Source of the DNA: CACIAM-69d sp001698445
Lineage (GTDB): Bacteria; Cyanobacteriota; Cyanobacteriia; CACIAM-69d
Assembly (NCBI RefSeq): GCF_043235035.1
Contig: NZ_JAZAQF010000006.1
Coordinates: 109,187 to 173,186 of the forward strand
Length of the DNA stretch: 64,000 nt
Reading direction: 5' to 3'
The stretch's first letter is position 1; the number at the start of each line of letters is the position of its first letter. Position numbers and translations under genes: made by a program. Shown here in pieces: positions 52,602-61,900 of the stretch. A model generated the notes under the pieces. The model was given only the letters and a program-made list of their open reading frames with translations, was not told the DNA's origin and did no database searches.

Positions 52602-55235
52602 ATGACCGTTACCAACGATCGCGAACTCGAAGCCCTAATTGCGCGGGTCAAAGCCGCACAGCGCACCTATGCCACCTTCAGTCAAGAGCAGGTGGATCTG
52701 ATCTTCAAAAAAGCAGCCTTGGCGGCCAACGCGGCCCGCATCCCCCTGGCCAAGCTGGCGGTAACCGAAACGAGAATGGGAACGATCGAGGACAAAGTGA
52801 TCAAAAATCACTTCGCCTCGGAATTCATCTACAACAAATACAAAGCCGATAAAACCTGCGGGGTGATCGAAGAGGACAAGGCCTTTGGCATTCAGCGAAT
52901 TGCCGAACCCGTGGGGATTTTGGCGGGAATTGTGCCCACCACGAATCCCACTTCGACGGCGATTTTTAAGGCCTTGATTGCCCTGAAAACCCGCAATGCG
53001 ATTATCTTTTCGCCCCACCCCCGGGCCAAGGACTGCACGATCGAGGCGGCGCGGGTGATTTTGCAAGCGGCCGTGGAAGCCGGGGCCCCGCCGGACATCA
53101 TCGGCTGGATTGATCAGCCCACCGTGCCCCTGTCGCAGCAGTTGATGCAGCACCCGGATGTGAATCTGATTTTGGCCACGGGCGGGCCGGGCATGGTGCG
53201 GGCGGCCTACTCGTCCGGTCATCCCTCCTTAGGTGTGGGCGCGGGGAACACGCCGGCCCTAATTGACGAAACGGCGCACCTAAAAATGGCCGTGTCGTCG
53301 ATTATTCTCAGCAAAACCTTTGACAACGGCATGATCTGCGCCAGCGAGCAATCGGTGGTGGTGGTGGATGCGGTCTACGAGCAGGTGAAGCAGGAGTTTC
53401 GCGATCGGGGAGCCTATTTCCTGGATCCCGAAGAGAAAGTCCGCATGGGCGCGCAAATCCTAATTGATGGGCGGTTGAACCCGAACATCGTGGGCCAATC
53501 GGTGGAACAGATCGCGGCGATGGCGGAGATTCAACTGCCGCCGGGCACGCGCCTGATCGTCGGGGAAGCGAGCGTGGTGGGGCCAGAGGAACCGTTCTCC
53601 TACGAGAAGCTGTCGCCGGTGCTGGCCATGTATCGGGCGGCGGATTTTGCCCAGGCGGTGGAACTGAGTGAGTCGTTGGTGATGTTTGCCGGGCGGGGCC
53701 ACACGGCGGTGCTCTACACGTCGCCAGACAACCGCGATCGGATCAAACGATTTGAGGATCAGGTGCAAACGGCGCGGGTGCTGATTAACACGCCCTCGTC
53801 TCAAGGGGCGATCGGGGATATCTATAATTTCCGGCTGGATCCGTCCCTCACTCTCGGTTGCGGCACTTGGGGCGGCAACTCGATCAGCGAGAACGTGGAG
53901 CCGCGCCACCTGCTGAACATCAAAACCGTGGCGGAACGACGGGAAAATATGCTCTGGTTCCGGATTCCGCCAAAAATTTACTTTAAATACGGCTCGCTGC
54001 CGGTGGCGCTGCGGGAGTTGGCCGGGCGCGATCGGGCGTTCATCATCACCGACAAACCCCTTTACAACCTGGGGATCACGGCGGGTCTGGAAAGCGTCCT
54101 GGATGATGTTGGACTGAAGTACGACACCTTTTACGATGTGGAGCCGGATCCTTGCCTGGGAACGGTGAACCGGATTTTGGAACAGATGCGATCGTTCAAC
54201 CCGGACACGATCATCGCGATCGGGGGCGGTTCCCCGATGGACGCGGCCAAGATTGCCTGGTTGCTGTACGAGCATCCCGAAATTGAGTTTGAGGGGCTGT
54301 CGATGCGGTTCATGGACATCCGCAAGCGGGTGTATGAGCTGCCGCCTTTGGGCCAGAAGGCAATCCTAGTGGCGATTCCCACCACCTCGGGCACGGGGTC
54401 GGAGGTCACGCCCTTTGCGGTGGTGACGGACGAGCGCACGGGGATCAAGTACCCCCTGGCGGACTACGCCCTCACGCCGACCATGGCCATTTGCGATCCG
54501 CAATTGGTGCTGGATATGCCCAAGTCCCTGACGGCTTTTGGGGGCGTTGATGCCTTGACCCACGCCCTGGAGTCCTACGTGTCGGTGTTGGCTTCGGAGT
54601 TCACGAACGGTGAGGCCCTGGAGGCAATTCGGCTGATTTTCAAATATCTGCCCTCGGCCTATGAGCATGGGGCGGCGGATCCGAAGGCGCGGGAAAAGAT
54701 GCACTACGCGGCGACGATGGCGGGGATGGCCTTTGCCAATGGCTTTTTGGGCATTTGCCACTCGATCGCCCACCAAATTGGCGGCGCGTTCCACATTCCC
54801 CACGGTCTAGCCAATGCGCTGTTGATTTCCCACGTGATTCGCTACAACGCGACGGATGCGCCCTTTAAGCAGGCGGCGTTCCCGCAATACAAGTATCCGA
54901 ATGCGAAGTGGCGCTATGCCCGGATTGCGGACTATTTGAATTTGGGGGGGACGACGGAGGACGAGAAGATCGATCGGCTGATTGGGGCGATCGAGGCACT
55001 GAAGCAGCAGGTGGGAATTCCCGGATCGATTCGGGAAGCCACGTCAATTAGCGAGGCGGAGTTTTTGGCGAAGTTGGACGATGTGGCCGATCGCGCCTTT
55101 GACGATCAATGCACGGTGTCCAATCCCCGTTACCCGATGATCAGCGAGCTGAAAACGCTGTTGTTGCGGGCCTATCACGGAGATTCGCCGCTGTTGTCGG
55201 CTCCGGAAGCGCCGGAACCGGTGACGACTCCCTAG
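52602..55235 (+). CDS. adhE: Bifunctional acetaldehyde-CoA / alcohol dehydrogenase
   Basis: 877 residues. Reduces acetyl-CoA to acetaldehyde and then ethanol, regenerating NAD+ during fermentation. The N-terminal aldehyde dehydrogenase half has PTTNPTSTAIFKALIALKTRN, GVGAGNTPALID and the catalytic Cys in DNGMICASEQSVVV; a Tyr/Pro linker follows. The C-terminal iron-type ADH half has GGGSPMDAAK, IPTTSGTGSEVT, GICHSIAHQIGGAFHIPHGLANA (iron His). AdhE forms spirosomes. It is found in only some cyanobacteria and implies dark anaerobic ethanol or acetate metabolism. Its stop overlaps the stop of the convergent kinase by 2 nt. Confidence 0.97.
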   Translation: MTVTNDRELEALIARVKAAQRTYATFSQEQVDLIFKKAALAANAARIPLAKLAVTETRMGTIEDKVIKNHFASEFIYNKYKADKTCGVIEEDKAFGIQRIAEPVGILAGIVPTTNPTSTAIFKALIALKTRNAIIFSPHPRAKDCTIEAARVILQAAVEAGAPPDIIGWIDQPTVPLSQQLMQHPDVNLILATGGPGMVRAAYSSGHPSLGVGAGNTPALIDETAHLKMAVSSIILSKTFDNGMICASEQSVVVVDAVYEQVKQEFRDRGAYFLDPEEKVRMGAQILIDGRLNPNIVGQSVEQIAAMAEIQLPPGTRLIVGEASVVGPEEPFSYEKLSPVLAMYRAADFAQAVELSESLVMFAGRGHTAVLYTSPDNRDRIKRFEDQVQTARVLINTPSSQGAIGDIYNFRLDPSLTLGCGTWGGNSISENVEPRHLLNIKTVAERRENMLWFRIPPKIYFKYGSLPVALRELAGRDRAFIITDKPLYNLGITAGLESVLDDVGLKYDTFYDVEPDPCLGTVNRILEQMRSFNPDTIIAIGGGSPMDAAKIAWLLYEHPEIEFEGLSMRFMDIRKRVYELPPLGQKAILVAIPTTSGTGSEVTPFAVVTDERTGIKYPLADYALTPTMAICDPQLVLDMPKSLTAFGGVDALTHALESYVSVLASEFTNGEALEAIRLIFKYLPSAYEHGAADPKAREKMHYAATMAGMAFANGFLGICHSIAHQIGGAFHIPHGLANALLISHVIRYNATDAPFKQAAFPQYKYPNAKWRYARIADYLNLGGTTEDEKIDRLIGAIEALKQQVGIPGSIREATSISEAEFLAKLDDVADRAFDDQCTVSNPRYPMISELKTLLLRAYHGDSPLLSAPEAPEPVTTP

Positions 55236-57277
55236 GGCCTGGTTAAGCCGTCGCTCGCGAGTGGTTCGATCGGGGCTTGATCGTCCCGATCGAACGCTTC
55301 GGCCGTTTTGGGGTGATTCATGTCTTGGCGGCCATCAGTCTTCTGATCACCAGTCCCCTGATCAGCAAAGTCCTCGACAGGTTGATTGGGTTGCCGATCC
55401 CCCAGCACTGCCACATGGGTTGCTTGCGGTTGGGCTGGATCGGCGATCGCGAGTCGAACCGGTAACTTCAGCGTAAACGTCGTTCCCCAATTGCCCGATT
55501 CACAATCGATCGTGCCGCCGTGCTTTTCCACAATCACCTGCTGGGCGATCGCCAGACCCATGCCCGAGCCTTTGCCCACGGGTTTGGTTGTGTAAAACAA
55601 CTCAAAAATCCGCGATTGCTCACTGACGGGAATGCCCAAGCCGCTGTCGGTGATCGCCAAACTGACCCAATCCGGGTCAAGGGTGCGAGTGGCGAGCTTC
55701 AGGGTCAGGGGCCGATCGGGTCGTTGGCGGAAGGCCTCATCGATCGCATCGATCGCGTTCGTCAAAATGTGCATTAATACCTGATTGAGCTGGCCCGCAT
55801 AGCACTCGATCGGGGGCAAAGGCCCGTAGTCCAACTGCACCACAATGGCAGGGCGGTGAGCTTGGGCACAGAGGCGCGACCCCAAAATGGTGAGCACGCT
55901 GTCCAGGCTTTGGGGCAAGTTGATCGCCTTCACCTCCGCCTCATCTAAACGGGCAAACAACCGCAACGACAGAACGATCGCCCGGATGCGTTCCGCGCCC
56001 GATCGCATGGAAGCCATCAGTTGCGGCAAATCTTCCCGCACAAACTCCAAATCCAACTGTTCCACGAGCGATCGAATCTCTGGACTGTGGGGGCCATGAC
56101 CCGCCTCATACAGCGTCAGCAACTCCAGCAGATGGCTCACGCCCTCCGTGACGTGGATTAGGTTGCCATAGATAAAACTGGTGGGGTTATTGATTTCGTG
56201 GGCTACCCCTGCCACCACTTGCCCCAAGAGCGACATTTTTTCTGTTTGGATCAGTTGCGCTTGGGTGCGGCGCAAATCCATCAGAGTTCTGTAAAGGGTG
56301 CGGGCTTGGGAACTGGCCAAATCCGCCGCGTCCGCCAACTCCTGATTGCGCTCGGCCACCCGCTCAATCAACGTATCGAGGGCTTGGGCCAAGGATCCCA
56401 CTTCGTCTTGGCTGGTGATGCCCACCCGTTGGCTGAAGTCGCCGGTTTCCGCCACCCCTTGGGCCACCGTGGCCGCCCGCACCAGGGGATTGACGATCGC
56501 CCGCGTGACCCGCATTGCAATCACCCCCGCCACCGCCGCCGACAGCAACAGGCTCAGGATCACAATGCCCTTTTCCAGACCTTGGGCCTCTTCGAGCAAA
56601 ACTTCCGCCTGTTCCGCTTGGCCATGGGCCGTCGTCACCAGCCGGGCCAGGGTGCGATCGGCCCCGGCCAGCGCTTTCCACTCCAGGGCCTCCGCTGCCT
56701 CTTTGGCTTCCTTTTGGGCGGCCGATTGGTTGGCCTCGTTCGCCTGCTGCATCAGCACTTGCTGATTGGCATATTCCTGAAGATCCGCCACGCTTTGATT
56801 GGCCAGGTGCAACAGGCGATCGGGGCGATCGGCCAGCCATTGGGGATTTTGCTTGAGATAGGCGGTTAGCTCGTTGGCTAAGTCGCGGGCTGCTTGGATG
56901 GCCGCGATCGCGTCCTGCTGAAACAGTTGCCGTTGTGCTGCGGGAATTTCATCATCCCCCGCTTCATCAATGGCGAGGCGAGCTGCCTGCAAGTTGCTGC
57001 GTAAATCACTGAGTAATTGAACTTGTGTGGTTGCGTCGTGCAGTTGAGCTACCCCGCGCCCTTGGAAATGATCCGCCAGGGCGATGCCTGCCAAGGAGCC
57101 AACGACCCCCGTGGCGATCGCCAAAACATAGCCCAACGCAATCTTTTGGCTGAAGTGCCAATTGCTGATGCGTTGTTGCCAATAGCCGATCCAGCGCGAT
57201 CGCCCCTTGATCTTGATCTTCATCGTGGAGTGGGACATCGCTGCCGTCGAGTGAGGAGAGGGCAGTGGAAAATTCAT
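55232..57277 (-). CDS. Membrane histidine kinase with HAMP domain
   Basis: 681 residues (ATG at 57277; 57238 and 57223 are alternatives, none with a clear ribosome-binding site). A membrane helix (KIALGYVLAIATGVVGSLAGI) is followed by a helical periplasmic sensor (70-240), a second helix (IVILSLLLSAAVAGVIAM), HAMP (RAIVNPLVRAATVAQGV), a coiled coil, phosphoacceptor LGQVVAGVAHEINNPTSFIYGN, N-box QVLMHILTNAIDAID, G1 ITDSGLGIP and G2 GKGSGMGLAIAQQV. The C-terminal 80 residues are Asp/Gln-rich and disordered. The H-box type (AHEINNP) is the same as the kinase at 7.1 kb. No regulator is adjacent. Confidence 0.93.
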   Translation of the reverse strand: MNFPLPSPHSTAAMSHSTMKIKIKGRSRWIGYWQQRISNWHFSQKIALGYVLAIATGVVGSLAGIALADHFQGRGVAQLHDATTQVQLLSDLRSNLQAARLAIDEAGDDEIPAAQRQLFQQDAIAAIQAARDLANELTAYLKQNPQWLADRPDRLLHLANQSVADLQEYANQQVLMQQANEANQSAAQKEAKEAAEALEWKALAGADRTLARLVTTAHGQAEQAEVLLEEAQGLEKGIVILSLLLSAAVAGVIAMRVTRAIVNPLVRAATVAQGVAETGDFSQRVGITSQDEVGSLAQALDTLIERVAERNQELADAADLASSQARTLYRTLMDLRRTQAQLIQTEKMSLLGQVVAGVAHEINNPTSFIYGNLIHVTEGVSHLLELLTLYEAGHGPHSPEIRSLVEQLDLEFVREDLPQLMASMRSGAERIRAIVLSLRLFARLDEAEVKAINLPQSLDSVLTILGSRLCAQAHRPAIVVQLDYGPLPPIECYAGQLNQVLMHILTNAIDAIDEAFRQRPDRPLTLKLATRTLDPDWVSLAITDSGLGIPVSEQSRIFELFYTTKPVGKGSGMGLAIAQQVIVEKHGGTIDCESGNWGTTFTLKLPVRLAIADPAQPQATHVAVLGDRQPNQPVEDFADQGTGDQKTDGRQDMNHPKTAEAFDRDDQAPIEPLASDGLTRP

Positions 57278-57893
57278 TGATTGTGAATTTTAGGGCAGCT
57301 CCAACCGCAACAGCCCTACGCCGTGGGCTGATTATGTTTGCTTGTAACCTCAATGGATTGATGCAAACCCTGAAAGATGGATAAATTTAACGATTCATGA
57401 GGGATGAAACGTGAATTCACTATCTTTTTTGTGTCATTTTAAAAGGCCAAGGCAGCCGTCAAAGTCGATCCCAATTTATCAGGTGCTCCCTTGAAATGGC
57501 ATTAAGAAATGCAATCAGGAATCAACAAGATAATCCGTGAGTTGACTTTCTGAGCAAGTGCGATCAACGACTTGATCGATATACAAATGTCCGTATTTGA
57601 ATGTTTTAAAAGTCGCAAATTTTACCAAATTTCGACCCTGAAAACCGCAACTCTGGTGACCTTGAGTGGGTTGTTGCCACCGCAACCGAAATGTCCCGTC
57701 CTGATCACCCGGCTCTCTTTTCGATTCTCGGGGGGCATGGCGCTGGGTGGAGTCTGTGGACTGAGTGAAAAAGCTTCGCTTCGGTTGGGGTTCGGTGGCC
57801 CCACCCCCCCGCGTCTCGGTCGGTAGGCAGTAGGATTAAAAATGATTTTGTAATCGATGCAATACAACCTTGAAGCTTTCAGGCCGCCCAACC
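57278..57893. other. Intergenic region upstream of cysE, no gene seen
   Basis: About 615 bp between divergent genes. A 90-codon minus-strand frame (57622-57891) has no domain and spans the leader, so it is not called. The stretch near 57700-57830 is rich in G and C runs, but no pairing that clearly forms a riboswitch was recognised. Confidence 0.5.
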
Positions 57894-58745
57894 GTGCTAA
57901 ACGCTCTCATTGCTGACTTTCGCATCATCTTCGATCGTGACCCCGCCGCCCGCAATTGGCTAGAGGTGCTTTTTTGCTATCCGGGGTTGCAAGCGTTGAT
58001 GCTCCATCGGCTGGCCCATTGGCTGCAACAGCACCAATTACCCTTTGTGCCTCGGCTGATTTCCCACATTGGACGACTACTGACCGGGATTGAAATTCAC
58101 CCGGGCGCAACGATCGGGCAAGGTGTGTTTATCGATCACGGCATGGGCGTTGTGATTGGTGAAACGGCGATTGTGGGCGACTATTGCTTGATTTACCAAG
58201 GCGTGACCTTGGGGGGCACGGGCAAGGAAAGCGGCAAGCGCCACCCCACCTTGGGTGACAACGTGGTGGTGGGAGCTGGGGCCAAGGTGCTCGGCAACCT
58301 GAATATTGGCGAAAACGTGCGCATTGGGGCTGGTTCCGTGGTTTTGCGGGATGTGCCTGCCGATTGCACGGTGGTGGGTGTGCCTGGTCGTGTGGTCTAT
58401 CGATCGGGTGTGCGGGTGGATCCACTGGAGCATGGCAAGCTGCCGGACTCGGAAGCCCAGGCGATTCGGGCCCTGCTCGATCGCATCGAAACCCTGGAGC
58501 GGCGGATTGAGGAAATGGAAGCGGAACGGGCCCAAGTGCCGGTGGCCGTGGGTGCGCCGGAGCGCCCTTGCGAAGACTTGACCCTTTGCGATTGGGAACG
58601 GATTGCCAAGGTGGCCGCGGAGGTGACGGCGGCCCAACGCCAACTGGGCCAACTCAATCTTGTGAGTGGTGATGACCCGGCGGGAAAGCGCTGCCGGTTG
58701 AGCGATCGGGCCTTGGAAGAGTTCTTTGATGGGGCTGGGATTTAG
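57894..58745 (+). CDS. cysE: Serine O-acetyltransferase
   Basis: 283 residues from GTG 57894, giving VLNALIADFRIIFDRDPAARNWLEVLFCYPGLQ, the normal start; TTG 57870 adds eight residues. Transfers acetyl from CoA to serine, the first step of cysteine synthesis. Left-handed beta-helix with hexapeptide repeats: GIEIHPGATIGQGVFIDHGMGVVIGETAIVGDYCLIYQGVTLGG, catalytic His in HPGA and DHGMG. The C-terminus has a roughly 100-residue extra helical region after GVPGRVVYRSG, as in many cyanobacterial forms. No other cys genes nearby. Confidence 0.96.
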   Translation: MLNALIADFRIIFDRDPAARNWLEVLFCYPGLQALMLHRLAHWLQQHQLPFVPRLISHIGRLLTGIEIHPGATIGQGVFIDHGMGVVIGETAIVGDYCLIYQGVTLGGTGKESGKRHPTLGDNVVVGAGAKVLGNLNIGENVRIGAGSVVLRDVPADCTVVGVPGRVVYRSGVRVDPLEHGKLPDSEAQAIRALLDRIETLERRIEEMEAERAQVPVAVGAPERPCEDLTLCDWERIAKVAAEVTAAQRQLGQLNLVSGDDPAGKRCRLSDRALEEFFDGAGI

Positions 58746-58797
58746 GGCTGATCATCAGTCTGAATCATTGGGCTAGATCACCAGGAATCTTGCTGTT

Positions 58798-58826
58798 GTT
58801 GGGTTTCGTACCTCAACCCAACCTAC
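58798..58826. repeat. Dispersed GTAGGTTGGGTT element, half copy
   Basis: 29 bp identical to the reverse complement of one arm of the palindrome at 47559-47643 (ends CTCAACCCAACCTAC). No second arm is present, so it is half of the element, located between cysE and the giant kinase. Confidence 0.85.
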
Positions 58827-58892
58827 AAGACTGGGCTAGTTACTGGGCTGATGTTCATCGCGCCGGGGCCGAATGCCGTCTGGCTGGTGGTC

Positions 58893-58967
58893 TTGCGCCT
58901 TGCTGATTTGCGCCTTGCTGATTTGCGCCTTGCTGATTTGCGCCTTGCTGATTTGCGCCTTGCTTAG
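58893..58967. repeat. Five tandem 15-bp repeats between cysE and giant kinase
   Basis: Four identical copies of TTGCGCCTTGCTGAT and a fifth ending TTAG. On the minus strand the frame reads as repeats of ISKAQ, continuing past the kinase stop, but there is no start or ribosome-binding site for it. It lies 6 bp from the kinase stop codon. Confidence 0.92.
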
Positions 58968-58972
58968 GAGAT

Positions 58973-61900
58973 CTAGTGGGGCGGCGGGGTTAGCAGGGGA
59001 AGTTCGATCGTGAAGCAACTGCCCACTCCCACTTCGCTGACCACATCCACACAGCCCTGGTGCAGTTCCACAATTTGCTTCACCAGTGCCAAACCCAATC
59101 CCGTGCCGTCATATTGGCGATTCAGGGCCCCGTCCACTTGGATGAAGGGTTGAAAGAGCTTGGGTAAATTTTCGGCGGCAATGCCAATCCCGGTGTCGGC
59201 TACGGCAATGCGCACGAAGGTTGTGGGTTGGTTGGCGGGTGCGGTGGGGGCTGGGGGCTGTTTCACCAGGCCGTGGAGATGCATTTTGGACGAAAAGCGC
59301 GATCGCACTAATTCCGAGGCGGTGGTTAATGATTCGCTGGTCACGGCGATCGAAAGGGTAATTTTGCCCCCTTCCGGCGTGAACTTCACCGCATTGCTCA
59401 GCAAATTAATCAACACCTGGCGCAGTCGTCGTTCATCGGCCCAAAGATTTGGCAAGTCTTCCGGGCTGTTGAGGTTCAGTTCAATCCGCTTTTTCGTGGC
59501 CTGCTGTTGAATGAAAACCAGGCTCGATCGACACATGGGCACCAAGTCCGTAATTGACCAATCCAACTCCATTTGGCCGGACTCAATCTTGGCCATGTCC
59601 AAAATGTCGTTAATGAGTTCCAGCAGGTGTGTGCCGCTTTGGTCGATCGTCCTGAGCGCATAGTCTTGCTGGGGTGTAATTGGCCCAAAAATTTCCTCTT
59701 GCAGGCTTTCGGCCATCCCCAAAATGGCATTCAGCGGTGTGCGCAATTCGTGGCTCATATTGGCCATGAACTCATCTTTTAAGCGCGTTGCTCGCAACAG
59801 TTGTTGATTTGTTCGCTGCAACTGTAATTCCGCCGCTTGGCGATCGGTAATGTCTTGATAGATGCCCAAAACCCCAATCACCGTTCCTGACGAATCCCGG
59901 AGCGGAACCTTGTTGGTTTCAGCCTGGATTGTGGAGCCATCCAATTGCTTTTGGGATTCGATGAAATGGAGTTTGGCCACACCAGACTCAATCACTTCCC
60001 GATCGTTTGCTCGGTATAGCTCGGCTTCGCTGACTCCCCAGGGCAAGTCGTAATCCGTCTTGCCCACGATCGCCTCCGGTGAAGGCAGCCCCGCCGCCGC
60101 CGCAAAGTTTTGGTTGCACCCCAGGTAAACCGAATTGCGATCTTTCCAAAACACAAAGAGCGGAAATGTGTTCAAAACCGTTTGCAAAAATTGCTGCGAT
60201 TCCTGAAGCGCTTTGCGGGTTTGTTTGCCCTCAGTCACATTCCGAAACATGCTGCGAATGGCGATCGGTTTTCCCCCTTGAAAATCGCAATTGGCATTTC
60301 CTTCCAACAAAATTTCCTGGCCATCTTTGCTGAGGAAGCGAGTTTCAATGTCTAAAGAAGCTTCCCCGGCGCAAAGGCGATCTAAATATTGGCGGTAGTC
60401 TTCTAAGTCCGCAGGATGGACAACCTGAAAGATCGATAGATCGCTTAAATCTTCATCGCCATAGCCCAAGGTTTCTTTCCAAACCCGGTTGACCAATAAA
60501 ATTTGCCCTTGGGGATCAATTCGTTGAATTAAATCCGTTGCATTGTCGAACAAATCCCTCAGTTGTGCTTCTTGAGCTTGCAGTTCCAAGGTGCGCTGCA
60601 ATACCCTCGCTTCCAAGTCTTGGTTCAGTTGCTCCAAGGCATCGTTGGCCTGTTTGCGCTGAAGTTCGGCCCCTGCCCGGGAGGCCAACACCCGCAAAAG
60701 GCCCATGGCTTGTTGGCGTTTTTCTTCAGAAAAGGGTTGTTGATCGAGGATGCAAAGACTGCCGATCGCCCGTCCTTGATCATCCTGTAAGGCAACGCCC
60801 AACAGCCCATTCACTGCTCCAGGAAAGAGGGAACGGGAAATGAAAAAACAGGACTGTCCGTCAGTTTCACAATAGAGTTCGCCATACTCCAAAATGTAGA
60901 AACAGGGTGTGTTTTCCAAGTCCAAATCGAAATCATCGCCCAGTTGACCATCAACCCAAACACCGAGGGTTTGTAATCGATCGCCCCGTAACTCCGTGGC
61001 CACCACATAATCCACATCCAGGGCTTCCGCAATATGCCGCACCAAGTTGGGGAAAAACTGTGCTCCAGTCACCGTGGCTGTGCCTTCAATTACTTGATGC
61101 AAAGCTTTTTCGGCCTGTTCTCGGGCCATTTCTGCCAAATGTTGATCGGTAATATCCTGCACTGTTCCTTGGGAATAAAGGGGCTTTCCATCCTCGGCAT
61201 AGATTGTTTCGCATTGTTCATGAACATATTTAATCCGTCCATCTGTCAACAGTAACCGATGAGTGATGGAATAGGGTTCGTGGTCAGCTAAATGGCGTTC
61301 ATAGGCTTGATCGACCATTTCCCGATCGTCAGGATGGATGGTGGCCATGAAGGCTTCATAGGATGCATCAAATTGTTGTGCATCCACTTCAAAAATCTCA
61401 AAAACTTGATCAGACCAATAGAGCTTGTTGCTTCGTAAATCTATTTGCCAATTGCCGAGCTTGGCAATCCGCTGGGACTCTTGCAGGCGATCGCTCAGTT
61501 GGCGCAGGTTCTGTTCCGCGGCCTTGCGATCGCTGATATCCGTGACGAATCCCTCTAAAAACAGCAATTTTCCTTCATCGGAATAAACACCGCTACCCCG
61601 CTCCCAAACCCACTTTTCTTGCGCGGATTTGGTAAGGATGCGATATTCGCATTCATAGGGTTCCTGTTTTTGGATGGCAGCCTGGACGGTTTGCCAAACG
61701 CGATCGGTATCTTCGGGATGAATTTCTTGACCGCAACTGGTGGTGCGATCGACCAAATATTCACGAGTTTCATAGCCCGTAATGGCCGTTACCCCATCGC
61801 TAACAAAAAGCGCGGTGTATTCAGGATTATTAGCCACCCGATAAACATAGCCGGGCAAATTGGCCACCAGGGTCGAAAGACTTTTTTCCTGTTCTGCTAG

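Noticed and set aside
57622..57891. 89-codon minus-strand frame upstream of cysE
   Set aside because: GC-run composition and overlap with the cysE leader; no recognisable fold.
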